Positions 30,713 through 38,773 of a DNA stretch of 46,317 bases are shown piece after piece; the first letter of the stretch is position 1; each line of letters starts with the position of its first letter. The stretch is from NCBI GenBank assembly GCA_022710685.1, contig JAKLGM010000005.1:1-46317 (forward strand), in the 5' to 3' direction. The stretch comes from Patescibacteria group bacterium (GTDB lineage Bacteria; Patescibacteriota; Patescibacteriia; Patescibacteriales; UBA12465). The notes under the pieces were generated by a model that worked only from the letters and a program-made list of their open reading frames with translations, did not search any database and was not told the origin of the DNA. The position numbers and the translations under genes were made by a program.

Positions 30713-31186
30713 ATGGCCGAAGTATTAAAATCATATAAAATGCCTAAGTCCGTCTTGGCCTTTCACCTGGTCCGGATCGGCTTAGTATTTCTAATTGGCG
30801 TTCTGCCGACCTGGTTTTTGTCCCACGATTTCAAATTAACCGGGACTATCGCTTTGCTCTTGGGCTTGTTGGGGATAATCGTTTTTTTCATCCTTTATCT
30901 GGAATATTATTATTTCAGCATTGCCGTGGAAAGCGATCGCTTTACCGTTCGTTCCGGAATTATCATTAAGAATATCAAGACCATCGCTTTTAATTCCATT
31001 CAGACAATCGATGTTACCTATGATCCGATCATCTGGGTTTTTAACTTGGTAGTTTTGCGGATTTGGACAGCTTCACCGGAACAATTGAACATCAGTGGCG
31101 GTGATAGCGCCAGCCGACCAGTCTTGGCTTTCTATATGTCCAAGGCTGAGGCTGAGGCTATTAAAGATTTAGTCGCTCGCCGCTAA
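30713..31186 (+). CDS. Bacterial PH-domain membrane protein
   Basis: The protein has 157 residues from the ATG at 30713, 4 bases after the previous stop; longer in-frame forms would overlap the nuclease gene. Two hydrophobic helices (VLAFHLVRIGLVFLIGVLP and GTIALLLGLLGIIVFFILYLEY) are followed by a bPH2-type domain: FSIAVESDRFTVRSGIIIKNIKTIAFNSIQTIDVTYDPIIWVFNLVVLRIWTASPEQ. The RSG...I.F..IQ.V pattern is typical of YdbS/YdbT proteins. Its role is unknown. Confidence 0.85.
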   Translation: MAEVLKSYKMPKSVLAFHLVRIGLVFLIGVLPTWFLSHDFKLTGTIALLLGLLGIIVFFILYLEYYYFSIAVESDRFTVRSGIIIKNIKTIAFNSIQTIDVTYDPIIWVFNLVVLRIWTASPEQLNISGGDSASRPVLAFYMSKAEAEAIKDLVARR

Positions 31187-31188
31187 CT

Positions 31189-31881
31189 ATGGCTGGGATT
31201 GCTACCGACTTGAAGCGTTTAGGAAGAAAAGACAAGGCCGCTATCCTGTCCCGTTTTTTCAAGACAGGACCAGGAGAGTATGGCGCCGGTGATATTTTTT
31301 TGGGAGTGACAGTGCCGGAGCAGAGAGCTCTGGCAAAAAAATATTTTCATTTGGAATTAACTGAAATACAGGTTTTGCTCTCATCGCCCATCCATGAGTT
31401 CCGTCTGACCGCCTTGTTGATCTTGGTATCAAAATTTGAAAAAAGCCTTAGTTTAGAGCGGAAAAAGCTCGTTGACTTTTACCTGAAAAACACCAATAAT
31501 ATAAACAATTGGGACTTGGTGGATTTGTCGGTTTATAAGATTCTGGGTTGTTATTTGCTAGATAAGCCACGCGCGGTCCTTTATCGATTAGCTTGTTCCA
31601 AGAATCTCTGGGAGCGTCGGATAGCAATCATTGCCACCTTCGCCTTTATTAGACAAAATGATTTTACCGATACTTTCCAGATCGCTCAGAAGCTTTTGCT
31701 AGATAAGCATGACTTGATTCAAAAAGCTGTCGGTTGGATGTTGCGTGAAGTCGGAAAGAGAGATTTAGCCCGAGAAGAAGATTTTTTGCGCCAGCACTAT
31801 CGTTTGATGCCGCGGACCATGCTCCGTTATGCTATTGAAAAATTTTCTGAAGCAAAAAGAAAAAAATATTTAACTAAATAA
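31189..31881 (+). CDS. DNA alkylation repair protein (AlkD-like)
   Basis: The protein has 230 residues, an all-helical HEAT-like protein. The family markers are FKTGPGEYGAGDIFLGVTVPEQRALAKKY near the N-terminus, the NNINNWDLVDLS segment, and LWERRIAIIATFAFIRQNDF, with the tail VGWMLREVGKRD. AlkD enzymes excise positively charged alkylated bases without base flipping. It lies between the PH-domain gene and the 31883 gene, both within 3 bases. Confidence 0.9.
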   Translation: MAGIATDLKRLGRKDKAAILSRFFKTGPGEYGAGDIFLGVTVPEQRALAKKYFHLELTEIQVLLSSPIHEFRLTALLILVSKFEKSLSLERKKLVDFYLKNTNNINNWDLVDLSVYKILGCYLLDKPRAVLYRLACSKNLWERRIAIIATFAFIRQNDFTDTFQIAQKLLLDKHDLIQKAVGWMLREVGKRDLAREEDFLRQHYRLMPRTMLRYAIEKFSEAKRKKYLTK

Positions 31882-31882
31882 T

Positions 31883-32902
31883 ATGACAGAAAAATTTGGA
31901 CAAAACAAGCTGAAGATAGTCGGTAAGATCGATTTGAGCCAGTTTGAAAAAAAGAAAACTGATAGTTTTGAAAAGCGAAAAAATAATTATGAAATTCTGG
32001 ATAACAGCCTCAAGGCAATGGCCGAGAAGGTTAACGCTGAGTACGGTTATTTTTTGAAACCCGATGGCAGCATTGATATGATGGCCGATGATTATCTTTT
32101 TAGTAACAAGGGTGTTGATATGGAGTATATTGTTGACAAGGAAAAGATTTTTGCCAGCAAGGATGGCCTGGGTCGGGAACAATGGGCGGAGAAGCGGGAG
32201 CAATCGCCTGGCATCGTGACGGAAAAATTATTGACTTTAGTGCTGCATAAATTTTTGGGCGATAATTTTATCGTGGCGCGGACGGCTACTTTTGATGATT
32301 ACTATCATGGCGTTGATAATCTGATTATTGATAAGGAGACCGGCACTCCAATCTGCGGTTTTGATGAGATGGGAGCGGACGAGGAAACCAGCTATCGCCA
32401 AAAAGGAGAGAAGATTTATAACTCTATCATCAAGCGCAATGGAGTTTACGTAAAGTATGGCGCCACCATCAGACACGAGTCCGAGGAGCCAAACCCGGCT
32501 GGTGAATTATATAAGAAATCATTGAAAAATGTGCCGGCTTTTTATCTTTCTATGGGTAAGGAGGATTTAAATGCCCTTTTGCCTTTGGTGGGGCAAGACG
32601 GGAAGTCAGCGGCTGAATTAGCGGTCTTTGAACGGTTATTGCGCTCCATTGAGACACAATTAGGATCCTTGTATAAGGACTATATTAATTTGGATCGTGA
32701 TTTAGCGGCTCGCCGCCACGAATTACTCCTAGAACAGGAAGAGTTGAAGGATCGCTTGGGCGACCCGGATTGGTCGCAAACTAATGAAGGGCGGAATTGG
32801 AAGTGGCGTATGGGGAAGAATAATTTGCGCTTGAATATTAAAAACTTTCAAAAGTCTCTAGACAAGATGAAAGCGATATTAGAAAAGAATAAAACCGCAT
32901 AA
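31883..32902 (+). CDS. Unknown protein with possible nuclease-like core and coiled-coil tail
   Basis: The protein has 339 residues. The first ~60 are charged and helical. The middle part has TFDDYYHGVDNLIIDKETGTPICGFDEMGA, a strand-rich arrangement with spaced acids. I have seen similar GVD...D patterns in nuclease-like proteins, but no confident PD-(D/E)XK core can be set out. Residues ~240-335 form a long charged helix (RDLAARRHELLLEQEELKDRLG...FQKSLDKMKAILEKN), probably a coiled coil. It sits two bases after the AlkD-like gene and 3 bases before cysS, so it is part of the same run. Confidence 0.7.
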   Translation: MTEKFGQNKLKIVGKIDLSQFEKKKTDSFEKRKNNYEILDNSLKAMAEKVNAEYGYFLKPDGSIDMMADDYLFSNKGVDMEYIVDKEKIFASKDGLGREQWAEKREQSPGIVTEKLLTLVLHKFLGDNFIVARTATFDDYYHGVDNLIIDKETGTPICGFDEMGADEETSYRQKGEKIYNSIIKRNGVYVKYGATIRHESEEPNPAGELYKKSLKNVPAFYLSMGKEDLNALLPLVGQDGKSAAELAVFERLLRSIETQLGSLYKDYINLDRDLAARRHELLLEQEELKDRLGDPDWSQTNEGRNWKWRMGKNNLRLNIKNFQKSLDKMKAILEKNKTA

Positions 32903-32904
32903 TT

Positions 32905-34275
32905 ATGGCCGAAATATTTTTTTACAACACGTTAAGCCGGACGGTAGAAAAGTTTGTTCCGATTAATGATAATATGGTCGGTCTTTATACTTGCGGCCCG
33001 ACGGTTTATAATTTTGCCCATATCGGTAATTTGCGTTCTTATCTCTTTGAAGATTTATTAAAGAGGGTTTTGTTGTATAACGGTTATAGAGTCAAGCATA
33101 TCATGAACATCACCGATGTCGGCCATTTGGCCGGTGATATGGATATGGGTGAGGACAAGATGGAAAAAGAAGCTTTGGCTAAAGGTCAGAGCGCTTGGGA
33201 TTTAGCAGCGTTCTATACAGCCGCTTTCCAGGCCGATCTTAAAGCTTTGAATATTTTAGAGCCTGATGTTTGGTGTCGGGCTACTGATAATATCCCGGAA
33301 CAGATTGGATTGATAAAAACCTTGGAAGATAAGGGTTATGTCTACAAGACTAGCGATGGTCTTTATTTCGCTACTGCCAAGTTCCCGGAATATAATAAAT
33401 TGAGCCACTTGCCTCTGGCTGATTTACAGGAAGGAGCGCGGGTAGAGAAGAATGAAGAGAAGCAGAGCCCGACTGATTTTGCCTTATGGAAGTTTTCCCC
33501 TAAAGATCAGAAACGGCAGATGGAGTGGGATTCGCCTTGGGGCGTCGGTTTTCCCGGCTGGCATATCGAATGTTCGGCTATGAGTTTGAAATATCTGGCT
33601 GACAATCTGGATATTCATTGCGGCGGCATGGACCACATTAATATCCATCATACTAATGAGATTGCTCAAAGCGAAGCAGCCACTGGTCGGAAATTCTTTA
33701 ACTATTGGATTCATGGAGCCTTTTTGAATATTGCCGGAGGCAAGAAGATGGCTAAGAGCGAGGGTAATTTTTTGACCGTCAAGAATGCTTTGATTGAGTC
33801 TGGAATTAACCCTTTAGCCTACCGCTATGCCGTCCTGAGCGTCAGTTATCGCAAGCCGATGGAATATAGCGAGGAGATTATCAAAAATGCCGAGAGCGCT
33901 TTTGTCCACCTACGCCATCAAGTCAGCGATTTAGGGCAGGATGTCGGCGCGGTTAATCCGGATTATAAGTATAAATTTTTAGAAGTTATCAATAATGATT
34001 TGAATTTTCCTCAGGCCCTGGCTATCGTCCAGGAGTTGCTTAAGTCGGAAATCTCTAATCCGGACAAGCTGGCTACTATTTTAGATTTTGATCAGGTTTT
34101 GGGTTTGAAGTTAGGCGGCGAGATTCCGGCTGAGATTATGGCTTTAGCCCAAGAAAGGGAAGAAGCGCGTGCCGCTAAAGATTGGTCGCGTTCGGACGAA
34201 CTGCGTCAGACTATTGAATCCCAAGGTTATATTATTAAGGATGGTTCGAGCGGCTTTACTATCATGATGCAATAA
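32905..34275 (+). CDS. cysS: Cysteinyl-tRNA synthetase
   Basis: The protein has 456 residues, the usual length. The class I HIGH motif reads HIGN (39-42) in YTCGPTVYNFAHIGNLRSYLFED. Zinc-site cysteines include Cys30 and the Cys in GWHIECSAMSLKYL; HCGGMDHINIHHTNEIAQSEAATG is diagnostic. The KMSKS motif is KMAKSEGNFLTV. The C-terminal anticodon-binding part has ALAQEREEARAAKDWSRSDELRQTIESQGY. It charges tRNA-Cys. Genes before and after abut within 3 bases. Confidence 0.97.
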   Translation: MAEIFFYNTLSRTVEKFVPINDNMVGLYTCGPTVYNFAHIGNLRSYLFEDLLKRVLLYNGYRVKHIMNITDVGHLAGDMDMGEDKMEKEALAKGQSAWDLAAFYTAAFQADLKALNILEPDVWCRATDNIPEQIGLIKTLEDKGYVYKTSDGLYFATAKFPEYNKLSHLPLADLQEGARVEKNEEKQSPTDFALWKFSPKDQKRQMEWDSPWGVGFPGWHIECSAMSLKYLADNLDIHCGGMDHINIHHTNEIAQSEAATGRKFFNYWIHGAFLNIAGGKKMAKSEGNFLTVKNALIESGINPLAYRYAVLSVSYRKPMEYSEEIIKNAESAFVHLRHQVSDLGQDVGAVNPDYKYKFLEVINNDLNFPQALAIVQELLKSEISNPDKLATILDFDQVLGLKLGGEIPAEIMALAQEREEARAAKDWSRSDELRQTIESQGYIIKDGSSGFTIMMQ

Positions 34276-34277
34276 TT

Positions 34278-35210
34278 ATGGCTGCTAATTTTTGGGTAAA
34301 ATTGAAGCGGCCGATTCTGGCGCTAGCACCGCTTGCCGGAGTGACTGACAGCTCTTTGCGCCGTTTAGCCAAAAAATATGGCGCCGCCGTAGTCTACAGC
34401 GAAATGGCGAGCGCCACCGCTTTGGTCTATAATCCTAAGGCCACCTTGGAATTATTGCAGTTTGACAAGAGCGAGCAGCCTTATGTTGTCCAGCTTTTCG
34501 GCGCCGAACCTAAGCATTTTGCGCTGGCGGCCCGGTTGATAGAAAAAAAGATAAAGCCGGATGGCTTGGATATTAACTTCGGTTGTCCAGTGCGCAAAGT
34601 TATTAAGCAGGGAGCTGGAGCTGCGCTGATGGCTGATTTAAAAAAATCGCGGGCGGTGATCGAGGCAGTGCTCGCTAATACTAAGTTGCCGCTTTCTATT
34701 AAGGTTAGAACCCAATCAGGCAAAGTGAAGCTCAAAGATTTTTTACAAAATATTTCAGATTTACCGCTAGCTGCCCTGATGATCCATGGCCGAACTTTGA
34801 AACAAGGTTTTGCTGGGACTATAGATTCAGCGGCAATCAAGGCAGCGCGCCAATATTTTTCTGGTGTCATTCTAGCTAATGGCGGCATTAACAACTATCA
34901 AGACGCCAAATCGGTTCTAGCGGCTACTGGCGCTGACGGTATTGCTGTCGGCCGCGGCGTTTTAGGCCATCCCTGGATATTCAAAGAATTAAAAAATCCC
35001 AAATTCAAAATTAGCCAGAAGGAAATTTCCGCTTTAGCTTGGAAGCACGCCCAATTAATGTTCAAACTTAAGGGCGAGGCGGGAATACTGGAAATGCGCA
35101 AGCATTTATGTTGGTACGCCAGTGGTTGGGCCGGCGCGCGACAGCAACGGGAGAAGATGGTTCAGGTCAAAACTCTAGCCGATATCAAAAAAGTTTTAGC
35201 TTTAAAATAA
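34278..35210 (+). CDS. dus: tRNA-dihydrouridine synthase
   Basis: The protein has 310 residues, a TIM barrel. LALAPLAGVTDSSLRRLAKKYGAAVVYSEM is the FMN-binding start; LDINFGCPVRKVIKQGAGAALM contains the catalytic Cys. LMIHGRTLKQGFAG, ANGGINNYQDAKSVLA and GIAVGRGVLGHPWIF follow in family order. It reduces uridine to dihydrouridine in tRNA D-loops with NADPH. Its placement beside cysS and tsaB groups tRNA charging and modification genes. Confidence 0.95.
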   Translation: MAANFWVKLKRPILALAPLAGVTDSSLRRLAKKYGAAVVYSEMASATALVYNPKATLELLQFDKSEQPYVVQLFGAEPKHFALAARLIEKKIKPDGLDINFGCPVRKVIKQGAGAALMADLKKSRAVIEAVLANTKLPLSIKVRTQSGKVKLKDFLQNISDLPLAALMIHGRTLKQGFAGTIDSAAIKAARQYFSGVILANGGINNYQDAKSVLAATGADGIAVGRGVLGHPWIFKELKNPKFKISQKEISALAWKHAQLMFKLKGEAGILEMRKHLCWYASGWAGARQQREKMVQVKTLADIKKVLALK

Positions 35211-35213
35211 TTT

Positions 35214-35570
35214 ATGATTTTATTTATCGATACTTCAGACCAAGCTAAAGTAATCATTGCCTTGAAGCAGGGGCAGGTGGTTTTAGCGCAAAAGAAATTT
35301 TTAGCGCCTAAGCGTCAGGCAGAAAAATTATTGCCGGCAATCAATCTTTTGTTGCGTGGGATGAAGAAGAAGCTAACGGATTTAAAAGGCATCGAGGTAG
35401 CCGATAGTGGCAGCAGCTTTACCGCTCTGCGTATCGGGGTTCTGACTGCCAATGCACTTGGTTTTGCCTTGAATATTCCGGTTAAGGCTGCCTCTCAGGC
35501 AAAGACTCTGAGCCGAAACAAGATAAAAGTAGTGGCCCCTAAATATGATAAAATGCCTAATATTGGCTAA
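35214..35570 (+). CDS. tsaB: TsaB-like protein, N-terminal domain only
   Basis: The protein has 118 residues. It starts MILFIDTSDQAKVIIALKQG and has DSGSSFTALRIGVLTANALGFAL, the ASKHA-fold N-terminal half of TsaB. The normal protein is ~220 residues, so the C-terminal half is missing here without any visible frameshift; the frame ends in NKIKVVAPKYDKM. Short TsaB proteins are common in Patescibacteria. TsaB works with TsaD and TsaE in t6A modification of tRNA; partners are not in the window. Confidence 0.82.
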   Translation: MILFIDTSDQAKVIIALKQGQVVLAQKKFLAPKRQAEKLLPAINLLLRGMKKKLTDLKGIEVADSGSSFTALRIGVLTANALGFALNIPVKAASQAKTLSRNKIKVVAPKYDKMPNIG

Positions 35571-35575
35571 AATAT

Positions 35576-37051
35576 ATGAAAAAAATTATCGTTTTCGTCA
35601 TTTCCGCCATAACCATTTTGTCTTTTTTGCCCCAACCGGTTGAAGCCGCCTCTATTTTTTCTGGCCGGATTTTTTTGCAAGTCCAAGACAAGGGTCAAGC
35701 TTGGTATGTCTATCCGCCTGATAGTAAAAGATATTATTTAGGCCGTCCAGCCGATGCCTTTGATGTTATGCGGAAGTTAGGCTTGGGAATATCAGAAAAA
35801 GATTTTTATGCGGCCGCTATCAAGGCGCCGCGAAATGTGTTGGGCCGTATTATTTTGCGCGTCCAAGACAAGGGTCAAGCTTATTATGTTGATCCGGTTT
35901 CCGGTCGCTTAAGCTATTTGGGCCGCCCCATCGACGCTTTCAATATCATGCGCAGCCACGGCGAGGGAATCACTAATGCTGATTTAGAAAAGATTGCTAG
36001 CGGCAGTTTGGATTTAACCACATTCGGGTCTCCGGCGGGCGCTAGCGTTACCTTGACGCCTGATCAAAAGCTGGTGCAGTTTTCTTGGAAATATAAGAAC
36101 AAGACATATAAATTAGATCAAATATTAAGTAAATCTTTGTATGCTCAATATCAGGCAATGCCTCGAGTCCTGACTTATAACTCTGATGAAGTCCCGGCTA
36201 ACTTGCGTGATAGTTTTTATGCGATGTTTTTAGTGCCTCGGAGCGGTGATGATTCTTTGACTAAAATTTTAGCCGAACTTAAACGGTTGGCCCAATTAGA
36301 AAATATCAGTGGTGATGATTTGGCGGATTTTGTCATGGCTTTTGTCCAATATATCCCTTATGATACGGCCAAAGCGGCAGGAGATAATAAGGCTAATTAT
36401 CTTTATGAAACTTTGTATCGCAACATGGGCGTCTGCTCAGACAAGAGTTTTTTGGCCCTGGCTTTATTGCGCCAATTAGGTTATGGCGCCTCCATCCTCG
36501 ATTTTCCTGATAGCAAGCACTCCGCCGTTGGTATTTCTTGTCCTCGCGACCAGTCAACTTCAGCTTCGGGCTATTGCTATACGGAAACTACTAGTTTTTT
36601 CCCCATCGGTGCCGCGCCGCAGTCTTTTGTTTCTGGCCAAGCCGAGAGTATCGTCCAATTTGACAAGGTTTTTGACACTAATGAGTTAGGGAAAATGGAA
36701 ATTTATCAAGAAAATGAAGGAAAAACTTACCAAAATATCATTAAGACCAGGGAACAGGTAGAGGTGATCAAAAAATTAGCTCAGACTATCAATGAAAGTC
36801 GGAGCGCCTTGGGGGACCTATCCCTGGAGCTGGCGACTGATCGGACTAATCTGGACAATATGTTGGCCCAACTGGAGGTTTACAAGAATGGTGGCGATTG
36901 GACTAATTATAATAGTTTAGTGGTTCAATATAATGCGGCAGCTAAGGATTATAATGATAAAGCGACTAATTATCAGCTGAAAATTGATATCTATAACACC
37001 AATGTCCGGGAATATAACAGCCTCAGCCAGGGTTTTTACCAGCAAAACTAA
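35576..37051 (+). CDS. Exported protein with two YLGRP repeats and a transglutaminase-like domain
   Basis: The protein has 491 residues. The signal peptide ends PVEA-A (~25). Two ~60-residue repeats begin GRIFLQVQDKGQAWYVYP (30) and GRIILRVQDKGQAYYVDP (90). Each contains YLGRP.DAF..MR and a glycine-rich G(L/E)GI turn. Residues ~250-330 look like a transglutaminase-like core: GVCSDKSFLALALLRQLGYG with Cys287 and DSKHSAVGI with His315. A coiled coil (~385-470) ends the protein. It is probably a surface enzyme or wall-associated protein. Confidence 0.78.
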   Translation: MKKIIVFVISAITILSFLPQPVEAASIFSGRIFLQVQDKGQAWYVYPPDSKRYYLGRPADAFDVMRKLGLGISEKDFYAAAIKAPRNVLGRIILRVQDKGQAYYVDPVSGRLSYLGRPIDAFNIMRSHGEGITNADLEKIASGSLDLTTFGSPAGASVTLTPDQKLVQFSWKYKNKTYKLDQILSKSLYAQYQAMPRVLTYNSDEVPANLRDSFYAMFLVPRSGDDSLTKILAELKRLAQLENISGDDLADFVMAFVQYIPYDTAKAAGDNKANYLYETLYRNMGVCSDKSFLALALLRQLGYGASILDFPDSKHSAVGISCPRDQSTSASGYCYTETTSFFPIGAAPQSFVSGQAESIVQFDKVFDTNELGKMEIYQENEGKTYQNIIKTREQVEVIKKLAQTINESRSALGDLSLELATDRTNLDNMLAQLEVYKNGGDWTNYNSLVVQYNAAAKDYNDKATNYQLKIDIYNTNVREYNSLSQGFYQQN

Positions 37052-37057
37052 GTAATA

Positions 37058-37206
37058 TTGACATAATTTAATAAATCCGTTAGTTTATAAGGTAGAGGTT
37101 AGAGCCTCTATTTTATAATTTTCTAATTAAAAAACATCACATTCGACATATTTTCTTGTCCGCTATTATTAGCGGATCCGTCGAATGGACGTTTAAAGAA
37201 AACACT
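37058..37206 (+). promoter_or_regulatory. Promoter and structured leader of rpsB
   Basis: TTGACA (37058), 17 bases and a weak TAGTTT may start a leader of about 115 nt. A first hairpin TAGAGG / CCTCTA (37093-37110) is followed by TTTTATAATTTT. A second element has an outer 8-bp stem CATTCGAC / GTCGAATG (37140-37187) enclosing TCCGCTA / TAGCGGA (7 bp, 4-base loop), 19 bases before the ATG. An S2-type autoregulatory leader is plausible but not shown. Confidence 0.6.
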
Positions 37207-37899
37207 ATGAACATCCCCAAAATTGAGGAACTGTTTAAAGCCGGGGCCCACTTTGGTCATCGCACCAATCGTTGGCACCCGAAAATGAAACCGTACATTT
37301 TTTGCTCCAAGAAGGGCGTGTACGTAATTGATTTGAATAAAACCCAGGAGTGCTTAGAAAAGGCTTTGGGTTATATTGAGAAGTTGGTCCAGGAAGAGAA
37401 GTCAATTCTTTTTGTCGGCACCAAGAACCAAGTCAAGAAACCGATGCGAGCCGTAGCTGAAGCTACCGGCATGCCTTATATCGTCGGTAAATGGTCCGGC
37501 GGTTATTTGACTAACTTCCCGGTAATCAAGCGCTCCATCAAGAAATACACCGATTTATTATCCCAGAAAGAATTGGGTCGCTTGGATAAATATACCAAGA
37601 AAGAACGTTTGAATATTGATCGGGAATTAAAGAAGATGGAAGCTAAATTGGGCGGCTTGGTCAGCTTGAATAAATTACCGGACGCTTTGTTCGTCTGGGA
37701 TATCAAAGAGGAGTCAACGGCCGTCGAAGAAGCTATTAACAAGAAAGTCCCGGTTATCGCTATTGTCGATACTAATGTTAACCCGGAATTGGTAAAATAT
37801 CCGATCCCGGCTAACGATGACTCTACCAAGACTGTTAAGGTGATATTAGATGCAGTCAAGGATACCATCTTGGGAGCTAAGAAGGCCAAGAAAGATTAA
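37207..37899 (+). CDS. rpsB: 30S ribosomal protein S2
   Basis: The protein has 230 residues from the ATG at 37207; an upstream in-frame TTG at 37156 lies in the leader structure. NIPKIEELFKAGAHFGHRTNRWHPKMKPYIF, ILFVGTKNQVKKP, GKWSGGYLTNFPVI and LPDALFVWDIKEESTAVEEAINKKVPVIAIVDTNVNPE are standard S2. EF-Ts follows 22 bases later, the usual rpsB-tsf pair. Confidence 0.97.
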   Translation: MNIPKIEELFKAGAHFGHRTNRWHPKMKPYIFCSKKGVYVIDLNKTQECLEKALGYIEKLVQEEKSILFVGTKNQVKKPMRAVAEATGMPYIVGKWSGGYLTNFPVIKRSIKKYTDLLSQKELGRLDKYTKKERLNIDRELKKMEAKLGGLVSLNKLPDALFVWDIKEESTAVEEAINKKVPVIAIVDTNVNPELVKYPIPANDDSTKTVKVILDAVKDTILGAKKAKKD

Positions 37900-37921
37900 T
37901 TATTTAATTCTCATAAATTAT

Positions 37922-38716
37922 ATGGAACAGATAAAAGTCCTGCGGGAAAAAACCGGCGCTGGCATGGTGGAATGCAAAAAAGCTTTGGATGAAGCCGGCG
38001 GTGATTTGGAAAAAGCCGTAGAAATTTTACGTAAGAAAGGCATTGCTAAGGCAGCCAAGAGAACTGAGCGCGAAGCAAGCGAGGGCTTGGTTTTGTTGGC
38101 GGTCAATGAAGCTGGCAATGAAGGCTATATCGTGGAAATTAATTCGGAGACTGATTTTGTGGCCCGCAATGAGAAATTCCAGGAATTCGGTCAGAAGGTA
38201 TTGGCTTTAATCAAAGACAATAAGCCGGCTGACCTGGATGCTTTGTTTGCCTTGTCTTTGGATGGATTGTCAGTCAAAGATACTTTGGATAATTTGAGCG
38301 GTACTATCGGCGAGAAGTTAGGCATTAATCAGTTTGCCATATTAACGGGCGCTACTGTATCTAGCTACTCTCATTTGGGTGGCCGAATTGGCGTTTTAGT
38401 GGCATTAAATGAGGCCGGGAAGGCTGAACTAGCTACTGATATTGCTATGCAAGTCGCCGCGGCTAATCCGAGATATCTATCTCCGGCTGAAGTTTCGGCC
38501 GAAGAAATTGCCAAAGAAAAAGAAATCTATCGGGAACAGCTTTTGAAGGAAGGCAAGCCGGAGCAAATGATCGAAAAAATTGCCGAAGGCAAGATTAATA
38601 AGTATTATTCCGAGGTCTGTCTTTTGAAACAGGAATATATCAAGGATGACAAGAAGACTGTTGAAAATATTCTGGGCAGCACTAAGATTGAAAAGTTCAT
38701 CCGCTATAGCCTCTAA
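37922..38716 (+). CDS. tsf: Elongation factor Ts
   Basis: The protein has 264 residues from the ATG at 37922; extended frames would overlap rpsB. The N-terminal EF-Tu-binding UBA-like part KVLREKTGAGMVECKKALDEAGGDLEKAVEILRKKG is classic, followed by EREASEGLV, YIVEINSETDFVARNEKFQEF, and the core AMQVAAANPRYLSPAEV...EKEIYREQLLKEGKPE. It exchanges GDP for GTP on EF-Tu. Co-transcription with rpsB is likely. Confidence 0.97.
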   Translation: MEQIKVLREKTGAGMVECKKALDEAGGDLEKAVEILRKKGIAKAAKRTEREASEGLVLLAVNEAGNEGYIVEINSETDFVARNEKFQEFGQKVLALIKDNKPADLDALFALSLDGLSVKDTLDNLSGTIGEKLGINQFAILTGATVSSYSHLGGRIGVLVALNEAGKAELATDIAMQVAAANPRYLSPAEVSAEEIAKEKEIYREQLLKEGKPEQMIEKIAEGKINKYYSEVCLLKQEYIKDDKKTVENILGSTKIEKFIRYSL

Positions 38717-38726
38717 TTTCTCTCTT

Positions 38727-38750
38727 CAATTCCGCCTTTCGGCGGAATTG
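38727..38750 (+). terminator. Hairpin after tsf
   Basis: A 10-bp stem (CAATTCCGCC / GGCGGAATTG) with loop TTTC is followed by TCTTAT, a weak U-tract. Termination may be partial, letting transcription continue to the PSP1 gene. Confidence 0.6.
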
Positions 38751-38773
38751 TCTTATCACTTATATTACAACAT

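Noticed and set aside
37156-37206. Upstream TTG start for rpsB
   Set aside because: It would translate the leader stem; the known S2 N-terminus (NIPKIEELFKAG) begins at the ATG at 37207.
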